NCBI GenBank assembly: GCA_963662155.1
Contig: OY759267.1
Location: 16,520,489 to 16,584,488, forward strand
Length of the DNA: 64,000 nt
From: Lamellibrachia columna
Lineage: Eukaryota; Annelida; Polychaeta; Sabellida; Siboglinidae
Direction: 5' to 3'
Position 1 is the first letter of the stretch. Every line of letters starts with the position of its first letter. Shown here one piece after another: positions 11,950-25,100 of the stretch. The position numbers were made by a program, and so were the translations under genes. Below the pieces are notes generated by a model. The model had not been told where the DNA came from. It saw nothing but the letters and a program-made list of their open reading frames with translations, and made no database searches.

Positions 11950-12145
11950 TGGCTGGACAACAGACCCTTCCCATTACCACCACACTACCTGGTGGACTAT
12001 AATGGAACTTAGATTCAGGTAAATCTGAGAACGTCACCCTGCTTAATGCATAGGCCTGTGGTTCTGTTATCCAAATCTTTACATTCCATTATAATCCACC
12101 AGGTACTGTGGTACTATAACGGGACGGCTCTATTGTCCACTTGGC
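11950..12145. mobile_element. Short inverted-repeat element (MITE-like)
   Basis: About 55-bp imperfect inverted repeats: CTACCTGGTGGACTATAATG (about 11986-12005) pairs with CATTATAATCCACCAGGTA (about 12087-12105). Pairing extends outward to TGGACAACAGACC on the left and GGCTCTATTGTCCA on the right. The loop is about 80 bp and there is no coding potential. The ends are approximate. Confidence 0.5.
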
Positions 12146-12909
12146 CGAAAATCACTACCCAGATGACCAGTGGAGATGTCCACTCTTCATTACTGCTACA
12201 TCTTTGTGGGGTCAGTATCAGACAGTGTTCTGACTGACAGTCACCAGTCACAAGTGATGCTGTCACCAGTCGGTCATTATAGTGATATTTTCGGTGACAT
12301 CACAGCGTCCTCTTGAATGGTGACAATGTTGAGAGCATCAACACAGGAATCGATGTCTGTAGTGCAGAGGTGCCAAGTCTCCTGCTTTGGTGGTAGAACT
12401 AATGCTTTTTTCTTCAATTTAGGATAATCTCACGGTCTACCACTTAATGCCAAAATCTACTGCCAAACCGTAATTTCAAGTGTAAAAAGTTAAATGTACT
12501 CACTTTGAATCCAAACAAACCAACACATCACATAGAAGATGCACCAAAATTAAGTAAATATACCCTAAAATTGAAAAAACAGTTCCGCCAGGAGGGGAAA
12601 CCCCTCTCAATCTCCCCCTAAAAACCATGGCGCGAGGCTCACGACGCGATTTACCACCCTCTCATCTTGAAAAGTGGTAGATCTGCTTTTTGTGCAATGT
12701 TACTTGGCACCTCTGGTAGTGCACCATGAAATATGTCATCAGTGATGCTTCTAGAAGTTCTAGTCTAAGTAATATTAATAATGTTATTGATGGCGCTGTC
12801 AGGGGTGCCACTGGATGCGAGTTCAACAGCTCCAGCAGCAAAGGCATAGACAGTGCTTGAACGATACTGTCAATGATACCTCCAATACCATGTGTAGATA
12901 GTTGATGAC

Positions 12910-15900
12910 TCACTCGGCACTGTAGTACCACATGCCAACTGCTCCGTCCCACTGCAAGTAGACAGTGCGATACAATCAAATGGTGACAAGATAATCTTCT
13001 CGTTAACAGGGACTGATCCATTAAAATTCGACAAAATAGGGCAAAAGTTATCCGACTCTATGCAGTCTAACATAAGATTATTCACACTTTCGCAAGTTTT
13101 TGAGAAGATGGTATGTGAAATAAGATTTTTAAAATAAAAACGTAACGTAATAAAATGCTTCTCTACTGATACGGACATGGAAAGTTTAAATTTTGCGTTA
13201 ACCTGCACTAATGTAGTTGGGAGATATCACTGTAAATTGGCTTACAGATGTGCTCACAAGTCTGTGGTCATATGGATGCCATGAGACATCCCTCACACAC
13301 GCCCTGTGACCATCCAGCCGACTGACCACTCGGCCCGTCAAGATGTCATAAACTAAAATAGGCAATCAATGACATTAATGTGAAGTGACACTCCACATGA
13401 CAGCACGGTTGTATTGAGTAATTAATTGCCTGTCCATGAAAATAAGTTCAAAGACAATTCAGTCATCAATTTTGATTGTGATCTTTTCAGAATGACCATT
13501 AACTAAAACATGAATGAACAGGTTTGCCAGAGGGTGAAGTGTAAAACACTTTGAGCAGTCCTAAGGATTGAACATGTTGTCATGCTGAAGTGTAATTTTA
13601 TATATTAATAGGTACTCTATGTTTACTTCCATATTCCAAATTGAAGCATACATGTGGACACATTTCACATGTCAAATATGACTATAATGATCATAATATT
13701 GGTGCTGTAGAGTTGTCGCACACTTAAAAAAATACTCAAATGCCTACCTACCTACCCTAAAATATTTCCCCCTAGGAAAATAGTTAGAAAGTTGGAAAAT
13801 CTGTCCTACCTACCTACCCTAACATTTGAGAGCATATAACAGGAAACACAAATATTATCTTGGTAGGCCATACCATTGTAAGAAGTGAGTATATATAACA
13901 TTCATAACGGGGACAGGCAAATTGAAAATGCTTTTTACATATTTTGGAAACTTTGCATTACACCAAAGCTGTTTTCAATAAAAAATATACTTCAAAGATG
14001 ATTTTCAGAGATGAAAAGCCCATTTATGAAAAGTAAGATGTGAGCATGGAAAGGAGACTCACTGACAATGGCTCCTGTGGCACAACCCGTGTAGATGTAC
14101 CTCTGACCAGTCGTGTGTTGGGGCGAGAAACGGCTCCGCACCAACGTGTGCAGTACATTGTGGCCACGGTATGTCATCAAGGAGGTGTCACCGTCCAATT
14201 TGTCCCTCTGTTTACACACTAAGTTACACAAAACAGATCAGATCAGGTAAAAATGTTAACTTGTCGTTTGCAATAGTCGGGTATATTGTTCTGAATTGCA
14301 GGATGTGAAATAACTTCAATAGCAAATAATTGTTAGAACATTAAATTAAACTTGTGAAACAGGATAATGACAGCCAAAATGTGTATATCATACATACATA
14401 AACTGTGGTTCTACTCTACAAAATATTTACAGAATCATATGACTGACAATACATAGATAACAAAGTGAAAATGCCATCAATGGGAATCCTATCATGCAAT
14501 CTATTTAGACGCCATCAATGAGAATCCCATCATGCAATCTGTTTAGATGCCATCAATGAGAATCCCATCATGCAATCTGTTTAGATGCCATCAATGAGAA
14601 TCCCATCATGCAATCTGTTTAGATGCCATAAATAAGAATCCCATCATGCTGTTTAGACGCCATCAATGAGAATCCCATCATGCAATCTGTTTAGACGCCA
14701 TCAGTGAGAATCCCATCATGCTGTTTAGACGCCATCAATGAGAATCCCATCATGCAATCTGTTTAGATGCCATCAATGAGAATCCCATCATGCAATTTGT
14801 TTAGATGCCATCAATGAGAATCCCATCATGCAATCTGTTTAGATGCCATCGATAAGAATCCCATCATGCTGTTTAGACGCCATCAATGAGAATCCCATCA
14901 TGCAATCTGTTTAGACGCCATCAGTGAGGATCCCATCATGCAATCTGTTTAGACGCCATCAATGAGAATCCCATCATGCCATCTGTTTAACAAGATTTGC
15001 CATCCAAGCCAAAGGCCCAGATGGCAAGTGGACAAGGAAGCCATTGGCTTATCGAGAGTCCAACAATGTTCATCTACTTATAACCCGCCCTCCTGAGATA
15101 TGTGTCAACCTTGTTTTTAAACATATTCACGCTGCTAGCAATTACACAATCTGTAGACAATTTGTTCCATTCATTTATTGTCCTCTGTGAGAACGAGTGC
15201 TTCCTGATGTCCAATCTACATTGATCCTTTACTAATTTTACCTCATGTCCTCTAGTTCTGCTATCCTTCTTGAGTGAGAAAAACATATTTCTATCAATAT
15301 TTTCATACCCATTCAATATCTTAAAAACTTCAATCTGATCTCCTCTTAACCTCCTTGTCTCTAGAGTTGTTAAACCACATTCTTTCAGGCGTTCTTCATA
15401 ACTAAGGTCTCTCAGTTCTGGAATCATTTTAGTTGCTCTCCTTTGTATGCGTTCAAGCGTATCTATATCTTTCTTACGATATGGTCTCCATGCTTGTATA
15501 CAGTATTCTAAATGAGGTCTAACTATTGCTTTATAAAGAGGTATAATTAACTTTTTTCCCTTGTATGTTATGTTTCTTCTAATCAATCCAAGAATTTGAT
15601 TACCCTTTGAAGCTGCAATACCACACTGCTCTGAAACTTTCATATCAGCGCTTATTGTAACTCCTAAGTCCTTTTCTTTTACAGTAGTACCCAGAACAGT
15701 ATCTCCCATTTTATAGTTTACATTCAAGTTCCTATGTCCTGTATGTAGGCATTTACATTTCCCAAAATTGAACAACATCTGCCATTTCTCAGACCATTTC
15801 ACTAATCTGTCTAGATCGTTTTGTAAATGTTGTTTATCACCATCAGTATTAACCTTTCTAAACAGTTTTGTGTCATCCGCAAATTTCAGTACGTTACTTG

Positions 15901-16172
15901 TTATACTGTCGTCCAAGCCAAGTTTAGATGCCATCAATGAGAATCCCATCATGCTGTTTAGAAGCCATCAATGAGAATCCCATCATGCAATCTGTTTAGA
16001 TGTCATCAATGAGAATCCCATCATGCAATCTGTTTAGATGCCTTCAATGAGAATCCCATCATGCAATCTGGTTAGACGTCATCACTAAGAGCTGCTTCTA
16101 CCACACACCTTTCTTTGGCACCCGCTGCCATCTGTAATCCCAGTTTTGCCGGGAAACTTCCCTTCTTGTTGC
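12910..16172 (-). CDS. DCAF11: DCAF11 exons 14-17 (last blades and stop)
   Basis: Exon 14, 16109-16172: ATRREVSRQNWDYRWQRVPK. Exon 15, 14063-14218: CKQRDKLDGDTSLMTYRGHN, then VLHTLVRSRFSPQHTTGQ and YIYTGCATGAIV. Exon 16, 13246-13352: YDILTGRVVSRLDGHRACVR, DVSWHPYDHRLVSTS. Exon 17, 12910-12951: WDGAVGMWYYSAE then TGA. The 14/15 junction has two in-frame solutions: donor after 16109 with acceptor at 14218 (gives KKVCKQRD), or donor after 16107 with acceptor at 14207 (gives KKGRD). I prefer the first for its stronger donor and family length. Intron 14 contains the 38-bp minisatellite and a CR1 copy. Confidence 0.92.
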
Positions 16173-19100
16173 CTGAAATATCAGTGATATCACTCAACAT
16201 TTGGCTGCATAATTGTGGCATAGATTATCAACAGTAACCACAAAATCTGTACCAAAAAACATTTATCAAATATGCAGAGAAATGACAATGAAAACACTAC
16301 AGCTATCAACTGGTTTCATGTTGTTGTCGAGTTAAAAAAATGTGTACAGAACAAATTATGTTTTGAAAAATCAAGGCTATTTTAAGTATGGCCTAATAAC
16401 TATTATTGCCAATAATAATAATATTCGTTAATGTGCAGATATGTTTATGATCCATTGCCCTGCCTATTTACCAGGAACTTATTTCAGCAGAAAAATGTAT
16501 TGCTTCTGTACATGATCATCCAATTTCATACAATAACTAAACAAATATGAAAATTTTTGTAACATACGTGCTGTGCTTCCTTTGAGGAGAAACATCTCAT
16601 ATCCCACAATTTAATGGTCTGATCCTTGGAGTTTGACAGCAGATAGCGACCATCTCCCTGAATGACAGCAGAAGATGTAAGATGTTTTTCTCAATTTACA
16701 TTAAAGTAAAGACCCCCTCCTCAATTTGATTTTTTTGCTGGTCTCATTTAACAAAAAAGTAAACGTACTTGGTATCCACTACAACATGCTAGCTAGCTCA
16801 TTTGTGCAAATTTGTTGTTTCAGTGAAATTGGCGGACAAAGTTTTAAATTATTTTTGACTAGATTACACTTCTGCAAGTTACGCGATCTAATAATCAATG
16901 TCAATTCTTTCGATGATTTGAACAAAAGAACATATTCTTTTATTATTCACACTACAGATCTGAACATCAATGAATCTGATTAGAGATGTGCTAAATCAAT
17001 CGAGGAGAGATTTTTTGAGCATCCTAAATATCAAACAATGCAATGACAGAGTACTATGTGACCATTATTGCTGATTTGTTTTCTGCCATCTCACATTCTG
17101 CATTTTTCATGTGTTCTTCCAAACAAGCATGCCAGTGGTTCTGCTCGGTATGCCTACATGTACTAGATAATTAACTGTTTACTGTGCATTTCATACACAT
17201 AATCTGTTATTTTTTCTCTTTTCTACTTTCCACTTTGTGTTGCCTAACTAAACGAGCCAAGTTAATGTCGCCACAGAGTAATCCAGAAGCAAAAGTTTTA
17301 CAGCAGGACAGTGTCATGATAACCACAAAGACGGCTTTGAGTCCTGTGACTTCCCCTACCTTCGTATCGATGAATGTGATGCCATCCATGTGGCCAGCCA
17401 GCACACCAACTGGCTGGGGGTTAGTCTCGCTGAGAGCACGCCGATCCCACACCTCAGACAACAATATGTCAATGTTGTAGCTGTTAGTATCTACCACATG
17501 ATCATTTGATACAGAAATACCACCAAGAGTCATGTTTTAGTTTCTGTTTGGTACATATGTAATGCTGCATTGGGTGAACATGTTGGTTTGGTGGAAATAC
17601 AACAATCACATTATGCATTTATATTCTGTTTTCCCAAAGAACACTCTGCATGTATATGCGTGTGCACGTGTGTGTATGTGCGTACGTGCATGTGAGTGTA
17701 CATGCATGCATATATACATATACTACATAGTTGCATGTAGAGTATATGTATGCACACAAAGACACTGGACATGCACGCATATGCATGCACAAATAAAATG
17801 CGCCCTCCCCTTGCCTCTTCCTGACCTGTGTGAACATGAGACACTATAGTTGTACTCTACAGACATGACAAATGAACACAATGCCTGTGACGTGTACCTT
17901 GCACAGTCCATCATCACCGCCACTGAAGAGGATCTGAGATGTGGCATCTGCAAAGGCCACTGCATTCACGTCGTCCTCATGTGCGTCAATCTAGTAGACA
18001 GGTAAACAAGGTACGTTCTTATATTATATTCACCCCCAGGTAGACCTGTTCATTCCAACGCCAACTCAACTTCTCTGGGAAGTATTCAGCCATGCTGCAA
18101 TTACTATTCATTCACATAGCCAGGTACTTATTTATATAACTGAGTGAACTGGAGCACGGTGGAGTGAATGAAACTGCCCATGCTTCGAAACGGCAACAAG
18201 AGGATTCGAACCTGGATTCTCTTGATTGAGAGTCCGATGTTCTAACCTCTACACCACCATGTCTCATTGACAAACTGTGCAGAATAATCAACATTTGAGA
18301 AGCCAGACATCTAAAAGCATAAATGATTTTAAAGGCAAATTATTTTCCTTCATTTTATTCAACAGACTTTTGTGGTGCCATGCCATACTCGTAACGTTAT
18401 TACCTCGAGTAATCACTCGTCACGCACCTTCAGAGATCTAATGTTTTTCTCTCTGTCGTACACGTATAGGGCCCCATCATTGGCTCTGTAACATGGAGAT
18501 TTGTTATTGACGAGGATGTGTTACTGTGACATGTAATTCACGGATGACTAGGTGCATGGTGCACGAATACGGAGTCATTAGATAGAACAAACATTTTGGT
18601 CAAATAAAGTGATAAAAAATAAAACACAATGATCCATGTCACACTTACTTACATGTAACCTTTAATCGCCTACATTAAACCACTCTTTCTGTTTAGTCGT
18701 TAATATTTTTATGTATTTATATACATAGTGAAGTCATTGCCTTTAAACCATGATCTTTTTTCTCATTACTTTATTTGAGACATTAAGTTGCCTCAAATTA
18801 CGACTTAAAAAAACAGAAGGAACACACAATTGGAAATATCTATAAATCCAATCATTAAACAGTTACAGTATAAACAGGCATAGATGTGATCCATGTCTGG
18901 CTTGATTTGAAAACAGGTCAATCTATGCCTTAATTCAATTCGAATCTTGACTGCCTTATGACTCAATGTGACACATTTGATGAGAACAACCTTGTGATAA
19001 GATCACATGTAAAATCAACATGACAACAAATATGAGACAAGATCTCTCTATTCAGTTGCATAGCCACTAGTTTGTATAATTCACTCTCTATTAGGTCAGT

Positions 19101-22100
19101 CGGAAACATACCATTGGTAGTAACATTTTGCTGTCATCTGAAGACTTATCTTTCTAACCTTGTCTTCACTCCTCCATTTCCTGGCATATCCACCCATCTG
19201 TTGACAACTTTAACCATATAGATTTCGAAATTGTCTAACTCTTGTTTTGAGCTCAGGATTCCTAGAACTTTGACATGATAAAGGTTGTTGTATTACAGTG
19301 GACTCAGACAGAATCAACTATTTAGTAAAATAAAATATTTTGGTTGGGACAGAACCATTCCCTATTCCTGCTGTAATAAAACGTGATGTTTATGCGAATC
19401 AGCTGTTTCGTAGAATCAGATTCTGGCCTGAGGTGATTCCATTAAGCGGAGTCCACTAGTTGTGTTATTAAAATAAAACCCAAGGAAGACGACCAACTGG
19501 GAGTGAGACAGGGACACGTACCCTCCCATGATGTCCCGGTTGTCCATGGAGAATGCCAGGGAGAAGATACAGAAGCTATTGTCTGAGTCTGGGTGGAGTG
19601 CTAGAGCCTCGTGGATCTGTTGCTCCCCGTAGATGTTCAACAGATGGACTGAAAGAAGACAACAGGATGAAGTTGATCACTGTTCACCTAGAGTCAACAG
19701 TGTCATTATATTAGTCCAAACTGTTGGCTATGATGATGATGACTTCCATTTGAAATTATGACAATGCGGATAGATGGATGACATTGATGATTCTGAATGT
19801 GTGACAACACTAGGTTGCGGTGCAGTCTATGATGACCCATCGTTGCGAGAGCAGGTGCTTTGATGAGGCTGCACATAGAGCACTGTGTGTTCTGTGATGT
19901 TACCTGGAGGTCACTTCCTTGTGGACTGTTACCTTGTCGTGGTAAGGAGGCTTGTGTACCCCTATGACCCTCTGAGCTATACCGGTGGGAGGCAACTCCT
20001 GGCAGGTCCAACCATACCGGGCAGGTCTGGGGCGAGTGGTCAGACAAAGCACAGTCCAGCCACATCTCTTGATCATGGAGCCCGGGAGGAAAATGGTCTA
20101 CGACCACTGCGGAAAACTTGTGGGCACAGCGGCTTGGGCTAATCACCCACTCAGTTGTTATTGAAATCGATTACAGAAACCGAAACCATGAATACTCAAC
20201 CACACCTCGATCTGAGCAAAGCAGGCTGTCCTGAAAGGGTGCGTATGAATCCCTTGGGTGAAAGCCGACAGGAAGCCCAAGGGAGGAAGAGTCTGCTACA
20301 GCTCAAGTCAAAAATTAGAATTGGATGTTGGAATGTCAGGACACTGTACCAGGCAGGAAAACTGGCACAGCTCACCAAAGAAATGAGAACATACAAGCTG
20401 AGCTTCATTGTAGTCTGTGAAAGCAGATGGAACACCTTTGGGAAGGTTACAACTAGCTCTGGAGAAACTTACTTGTACTCTGGGAATGAGAGAGAAGAAG
20501 ATGCGCACACACATGGAGTAGGGCTGCTCCTCTCAAAGGATGCAGCAAAAAGTCTCATCGAATGGGAACCAGTCTCGGAGAGAATCATCACAGCCAGGTT
20601 TACATCAAAAGGTCGGAACATCACCATTATACATTGCTATGCACCAACCAACTCTGCTGAATTTGAAGAGAAAGAGACCTACCAACATCTACAAACAGTC
20701 ACCCAAAAACTACCGAAGAGGGATATCCAAGTTGTTATGGGGGATATGAATGCCAAGATTGGAAAGGATAATGACAATTGGAAAGGCACAATGGGGAAAG
20801 AAGGTCTGGGACAGATGAATGAGAATGGTCTCCTGTTTGCAGATTTCTGTACTCTCAATGAACTGATAATCGGAGGAACTCTCTTTCCACACAAGCCTAC
20901 ACACAAAGCCACATGGATATCCCCAGATCTAAAGACGGAAAACCAAATTGACCACATAACAATCACCAAGAAATGGAGGAGAGTGCTTCTAGATGTCAGA
21001 GTGAAAAGAGGAGCTGACATTAACTCCGACCACCACCTCCTTGTGGGTGAATTTAGGATGAAGCTAGCAGCAAAGAAGAAGACGGATAACAAGGTACAAA
21101 GAAGGTTTGAGATAAGAAAACTTCAAAATACTAAAATACGACAGGAACTGGGAATCACACTACGGAACAGGTTCCAAGCATTGGAAGAGGGAAAAAACAT
21201 TGATGAAAAGTGGGCAAGATGCAAGAATGCAATTACAGACACCCGTGAACAAGTCCTAGGCTGCTGGGAAGCTAGGAGGAAGGACTGGATTACAGACGAC
21301 ACCTGGGAAGCTATTGAGGCAAGGAGGGAGACTAAAATGAAACTCAACAAGGAAGCAGATGACACAAGAAAAAAAAAACTGCAGCAGGAATACCAGGAAA
21401 GAAACAAAACAGTTAAAAAGAAGACAAAGAGGGACAAGAAAACATATGTCGAAAAACTAGCAAACGAGGCTGAGATCGCAGCTAGGCAAAACAACTCCAG
21501 AGAGTTATACAAGATCACCAGACAGCTAGCAGGGAAGAACAAGAGCACTAGTCGCCCCATCAGGGACAAACAGGGAAACCTTCTCACTAAGGAATCTTTA
21601 CAGTTACAACGCTGGAAAGAATATTTCCAAGATATCTTGAATAGGCCTCCACCAGATTCAATCCCAGACATTGAGGAAACAAATGAAGACCTTAACATTA
21701 ATTGTGGTAGGATATCCAAAGAGGAGATCAAGAGAGCCATCAAAAAGCTGAAGCTAGGCAAAGCACCTGGAATTGACAATATACCATCTGATGTCTTAAA
21801 AGCTGATATTGGGGCCACCACAAACGTTTTATACAGCGTGCTAAATGAGATCTGGGATAAAGAGGAAATACCAACTGAATGGAAGACAGGTATGCTAGTT
21901 ACAATCCCCAAGAAAGGGAACCTCAGTGAATGTAAGAACTGGAGAGGGATCATGCTTCTATCAGTGCCCAGTAAAATTCTCTGCCGTATCATCCTGGATA
22001 GGATACAAGAAACAGTTGACAAGAAGCTAAGAAAGGAACAAGCTGGCTTTAGAAAGGATAAATCCTGCACAGATCACATTGCTACACTCAGGATTATCGT

Positions 22101-25100
22101 TGAACAATGCATTGAATGGCAGAGCTCCCTTTACATAAACTTTGTGGACTTCGAAAAAGCATTTGATAGTATAGATAGGACAGTTCTGTGGAAGCTCCTG
22201 AGGCATTATGGTTTACCTACAAAATTTGTAACCCTAATAAAGAACATGTACGAAGGTTTCACTGGTCATGTCATCTTTAATGGACAAGTTTCAGAAGGCT
22301 TCCAGATTGGAACTGGAGTACGACAGGGCTGCTTGCTATCTCCACTGCTCTTTCTGATAGCCATAGACTGGACAATGAAAAGATCCACAGAACACCATCG
22401 TACTGGGATCCAGTGGAACTTGTTCTCACAACTAGAAGACTTGGATTTTGCAGATGATCTAGCACTACTCTCAGAAACCCATAAACACATGCAACAAAAA
22501 ACAGAAAGGCTTCAAGAAAAAAGCAGCCAACTGGGTCTTAAGATCAATGTGGGAAAGACAAAGGTGATGAAAGTCAACAGCAGATCCTCCGAACCCATCT
22601 CACTAGAAAGTGGTACTGTTGAGGAAGTACAAGACTTCATCTACCTCGGGAGCAACATCAGTACAAATGATGGAGCTGACAAAGATGTGGAGCTACGCAT
22701 CAATAAAGCTCGCCATGCCTTCAGAACCCTACGCCCTGTATGGCTCTCTTCCCAACTATCCATAAACACTAAGATCCGCATTTTCAACACCAACGTTAAA
22801 CCAGTTCTTCTCTATGGCTGTGAAACGTGGAAAACTACTCAGTCTCTCAACAACAAACTCCAAGTCTTCATCAACAGTCGCCTCCGATACATCCTTAAGG
22901 TATGGTGGCCTAACAAAATATCAAATAAAGAGCTCTGGAAGAAAACCAAACAGGAAGAAATAAGCACTACAATCAAGAGGAGAAAATGGAGCTGGATTGG
23001 CCACACACTCAGAAAAGATCCAACAAATACAACCAAACAAGCACTGGACTATAACCCACAAGGAAAGAGAAGACAAGGAAGGCCAAAAATAAACTGGAGA
23101 CGCTCAACACTACAAGATCTTGAAAAAGTGGGGGTCACCTGGCAAGAGGCCAAAGCTATAGCCCAGAAGAGAGTGAGGTGGAGAAACATGGTTGACGCCC
23201 TATGCTCCTGAAGGGGCCAAGAGGATTAAGTAAGTAAGTAAGTAACCTGGAGGTCAGCACACGAAGAGGTTTCATCACCATCATTTAATAATAATAATAA
23301 TTGACTTCTATGGCGCCTATATCCTCAGGAACCTGAGCTCAGAGGCGCAACAAAACAGAATCAGTAAGCGTAATCGTAAACAGGGACACGCAAAAGTCAG
23401 TATCAGAACGAGGGACAACCGAATATTTATGGTGGGAATGCAATTTGGAATAGATGTCTTGAGTTTTTTTCGGAAAATAGCAATAGTTTCAGATGTTTTC
23501 AAAGTGATAGGGAGTTCATTCCAGACCCTAGGCGCAGCGACAGAGAAAGCATGTTTACCCAAGTTAAGTTTTGTTTTAGGTACAATAAGTTGTTGTGAAG
23601 TTGATGATCTTAGCTGCCTAGGGATATTTGAAAGATGCAGGAGACTAGCCAAGTAGGATGTTTCATTTGATGTCTTGGAGGCTGTGAGGACACACAGATG
23701 AAGATGACTCAGCCACATCGTGCAAATGAGCAAGGACCATCTTGTGCGTCATGCACTTCTTGCGACATCGCCACCCGGCTGCTGCTGGCAGATTTCGAGC
23801 AACCCATCGCTGCCTTGCAGATTTCACCACTGAACCCAACATCTCTCATGCCGAATGGAGATGATAAAGATGGTGGGGATGTTGATGGCATGGATGATGG
23901 TGGGGTAATGATGAAGATGGTAGGGATGATTATGGTGGGGTGATGATGAAGATGGTGGGGATGATGATGGCATGGATGATAGTGGGGTGATGATGAAGAT
24001 GGTGGGATGATGATGGTATGGATGATGTTAATGATTCTTATTTAATAGAGCACAACAAACTCCAAGCATACTGTCTTCAAATGTGATGGCTATTTCAAAT
24101 GTGGAAGATATGGAAATGTTCTGGAAACTGTAAATGTTCACTTACTGTAGTTAGACCAACTTGAATATATTAGATAGTTCCCATCAGGACTAAAAACAAA
24201 ATGAAGAGTGTTTGACAATGTCAACTTTTGCAAACATTACATACATCATACATCAGGAACTAAGCATGTATTGTTATTAATATGTCCTACAAATTTGTAT
24301 TATAAATAAATAAATATACTGTAAACAATCACAGATCTACATAATTAAAATTTGTTTACCACAGAACACATTTATGGTACACGTAAATGGAAGCTTTAAG
24401 GTAATGAATTAAATATCTTCTTGTTAAAGTATTTTTTCTTTAGAAAATAAAGCATTACAATATAGTTGCTATGACAGCATGCACAACACCACCCTGTTGT
24501 ACCTTTTTAAGACTCACATTAAATACCTCTTATAACAGTCACACAAAAAGTCACAAAGGCACTTAAATTTACCAGAGTACTTGGTAATGTAATTTTATTT
24601 AGTTATTTGATTTGACGGCACACATAGTAGTGTCCCTGTTGCGATATATTTTTTATTTTAATTACAAAAATAATCACATAAAATATTTCTCATAACAGTC
24701 ACAAAAGCATTTTATTAATCGGAGTTCTTGGCATTAAAGTAATTTTATTTTAGAACATAATTTGTACAACAGTGCCCCTGTTGTACCTGGTCCAATGGTT
24801 AATAATTACATAGCAAATATGTTATAACAGTCATACATTTGCCTAATTAGGCTCCTAGCATTAAAGTAATTCTATTTTAGAACACAGCATTGCAATTTAG
24901 TTGCTATGATAATACACACAAAAGCACCCCCTGGTGTACCTGAAGCATGTGTCGACAACGCTCCAGCCCACATCCCTCGCCCTGACCATCTTGACCTTAG
25001 TGAACTGACCCTTGGAGGTGTCGTACACCCTCATGTAGTGATCTATCAACAGCCGTCATGTGTTGTCACTACTGGGGTGCATAGATGTCAACGTTACCAT

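Noticed and set aside
12662..13208. Overlapping 112-119 codon ORFs on the minus strand
   Set aside because: They overlap DCAF11 exon 17 and its flanking intron in the wrong frame or as read-through; only 42 nt are coding.
19914..19990. Possible HDV-like self-cleaving ribozyme at the LINE 5' end
   Set aside because: Known in some RTE/R2 elements, but I could not fold a convincing double pseudoknot by eye; a descriptor search would decide.
21123..22070. 315-codon antisense ORF
   Set aside because: Shadow of the LINE RT frame on the opposite strand; no motif of its own.
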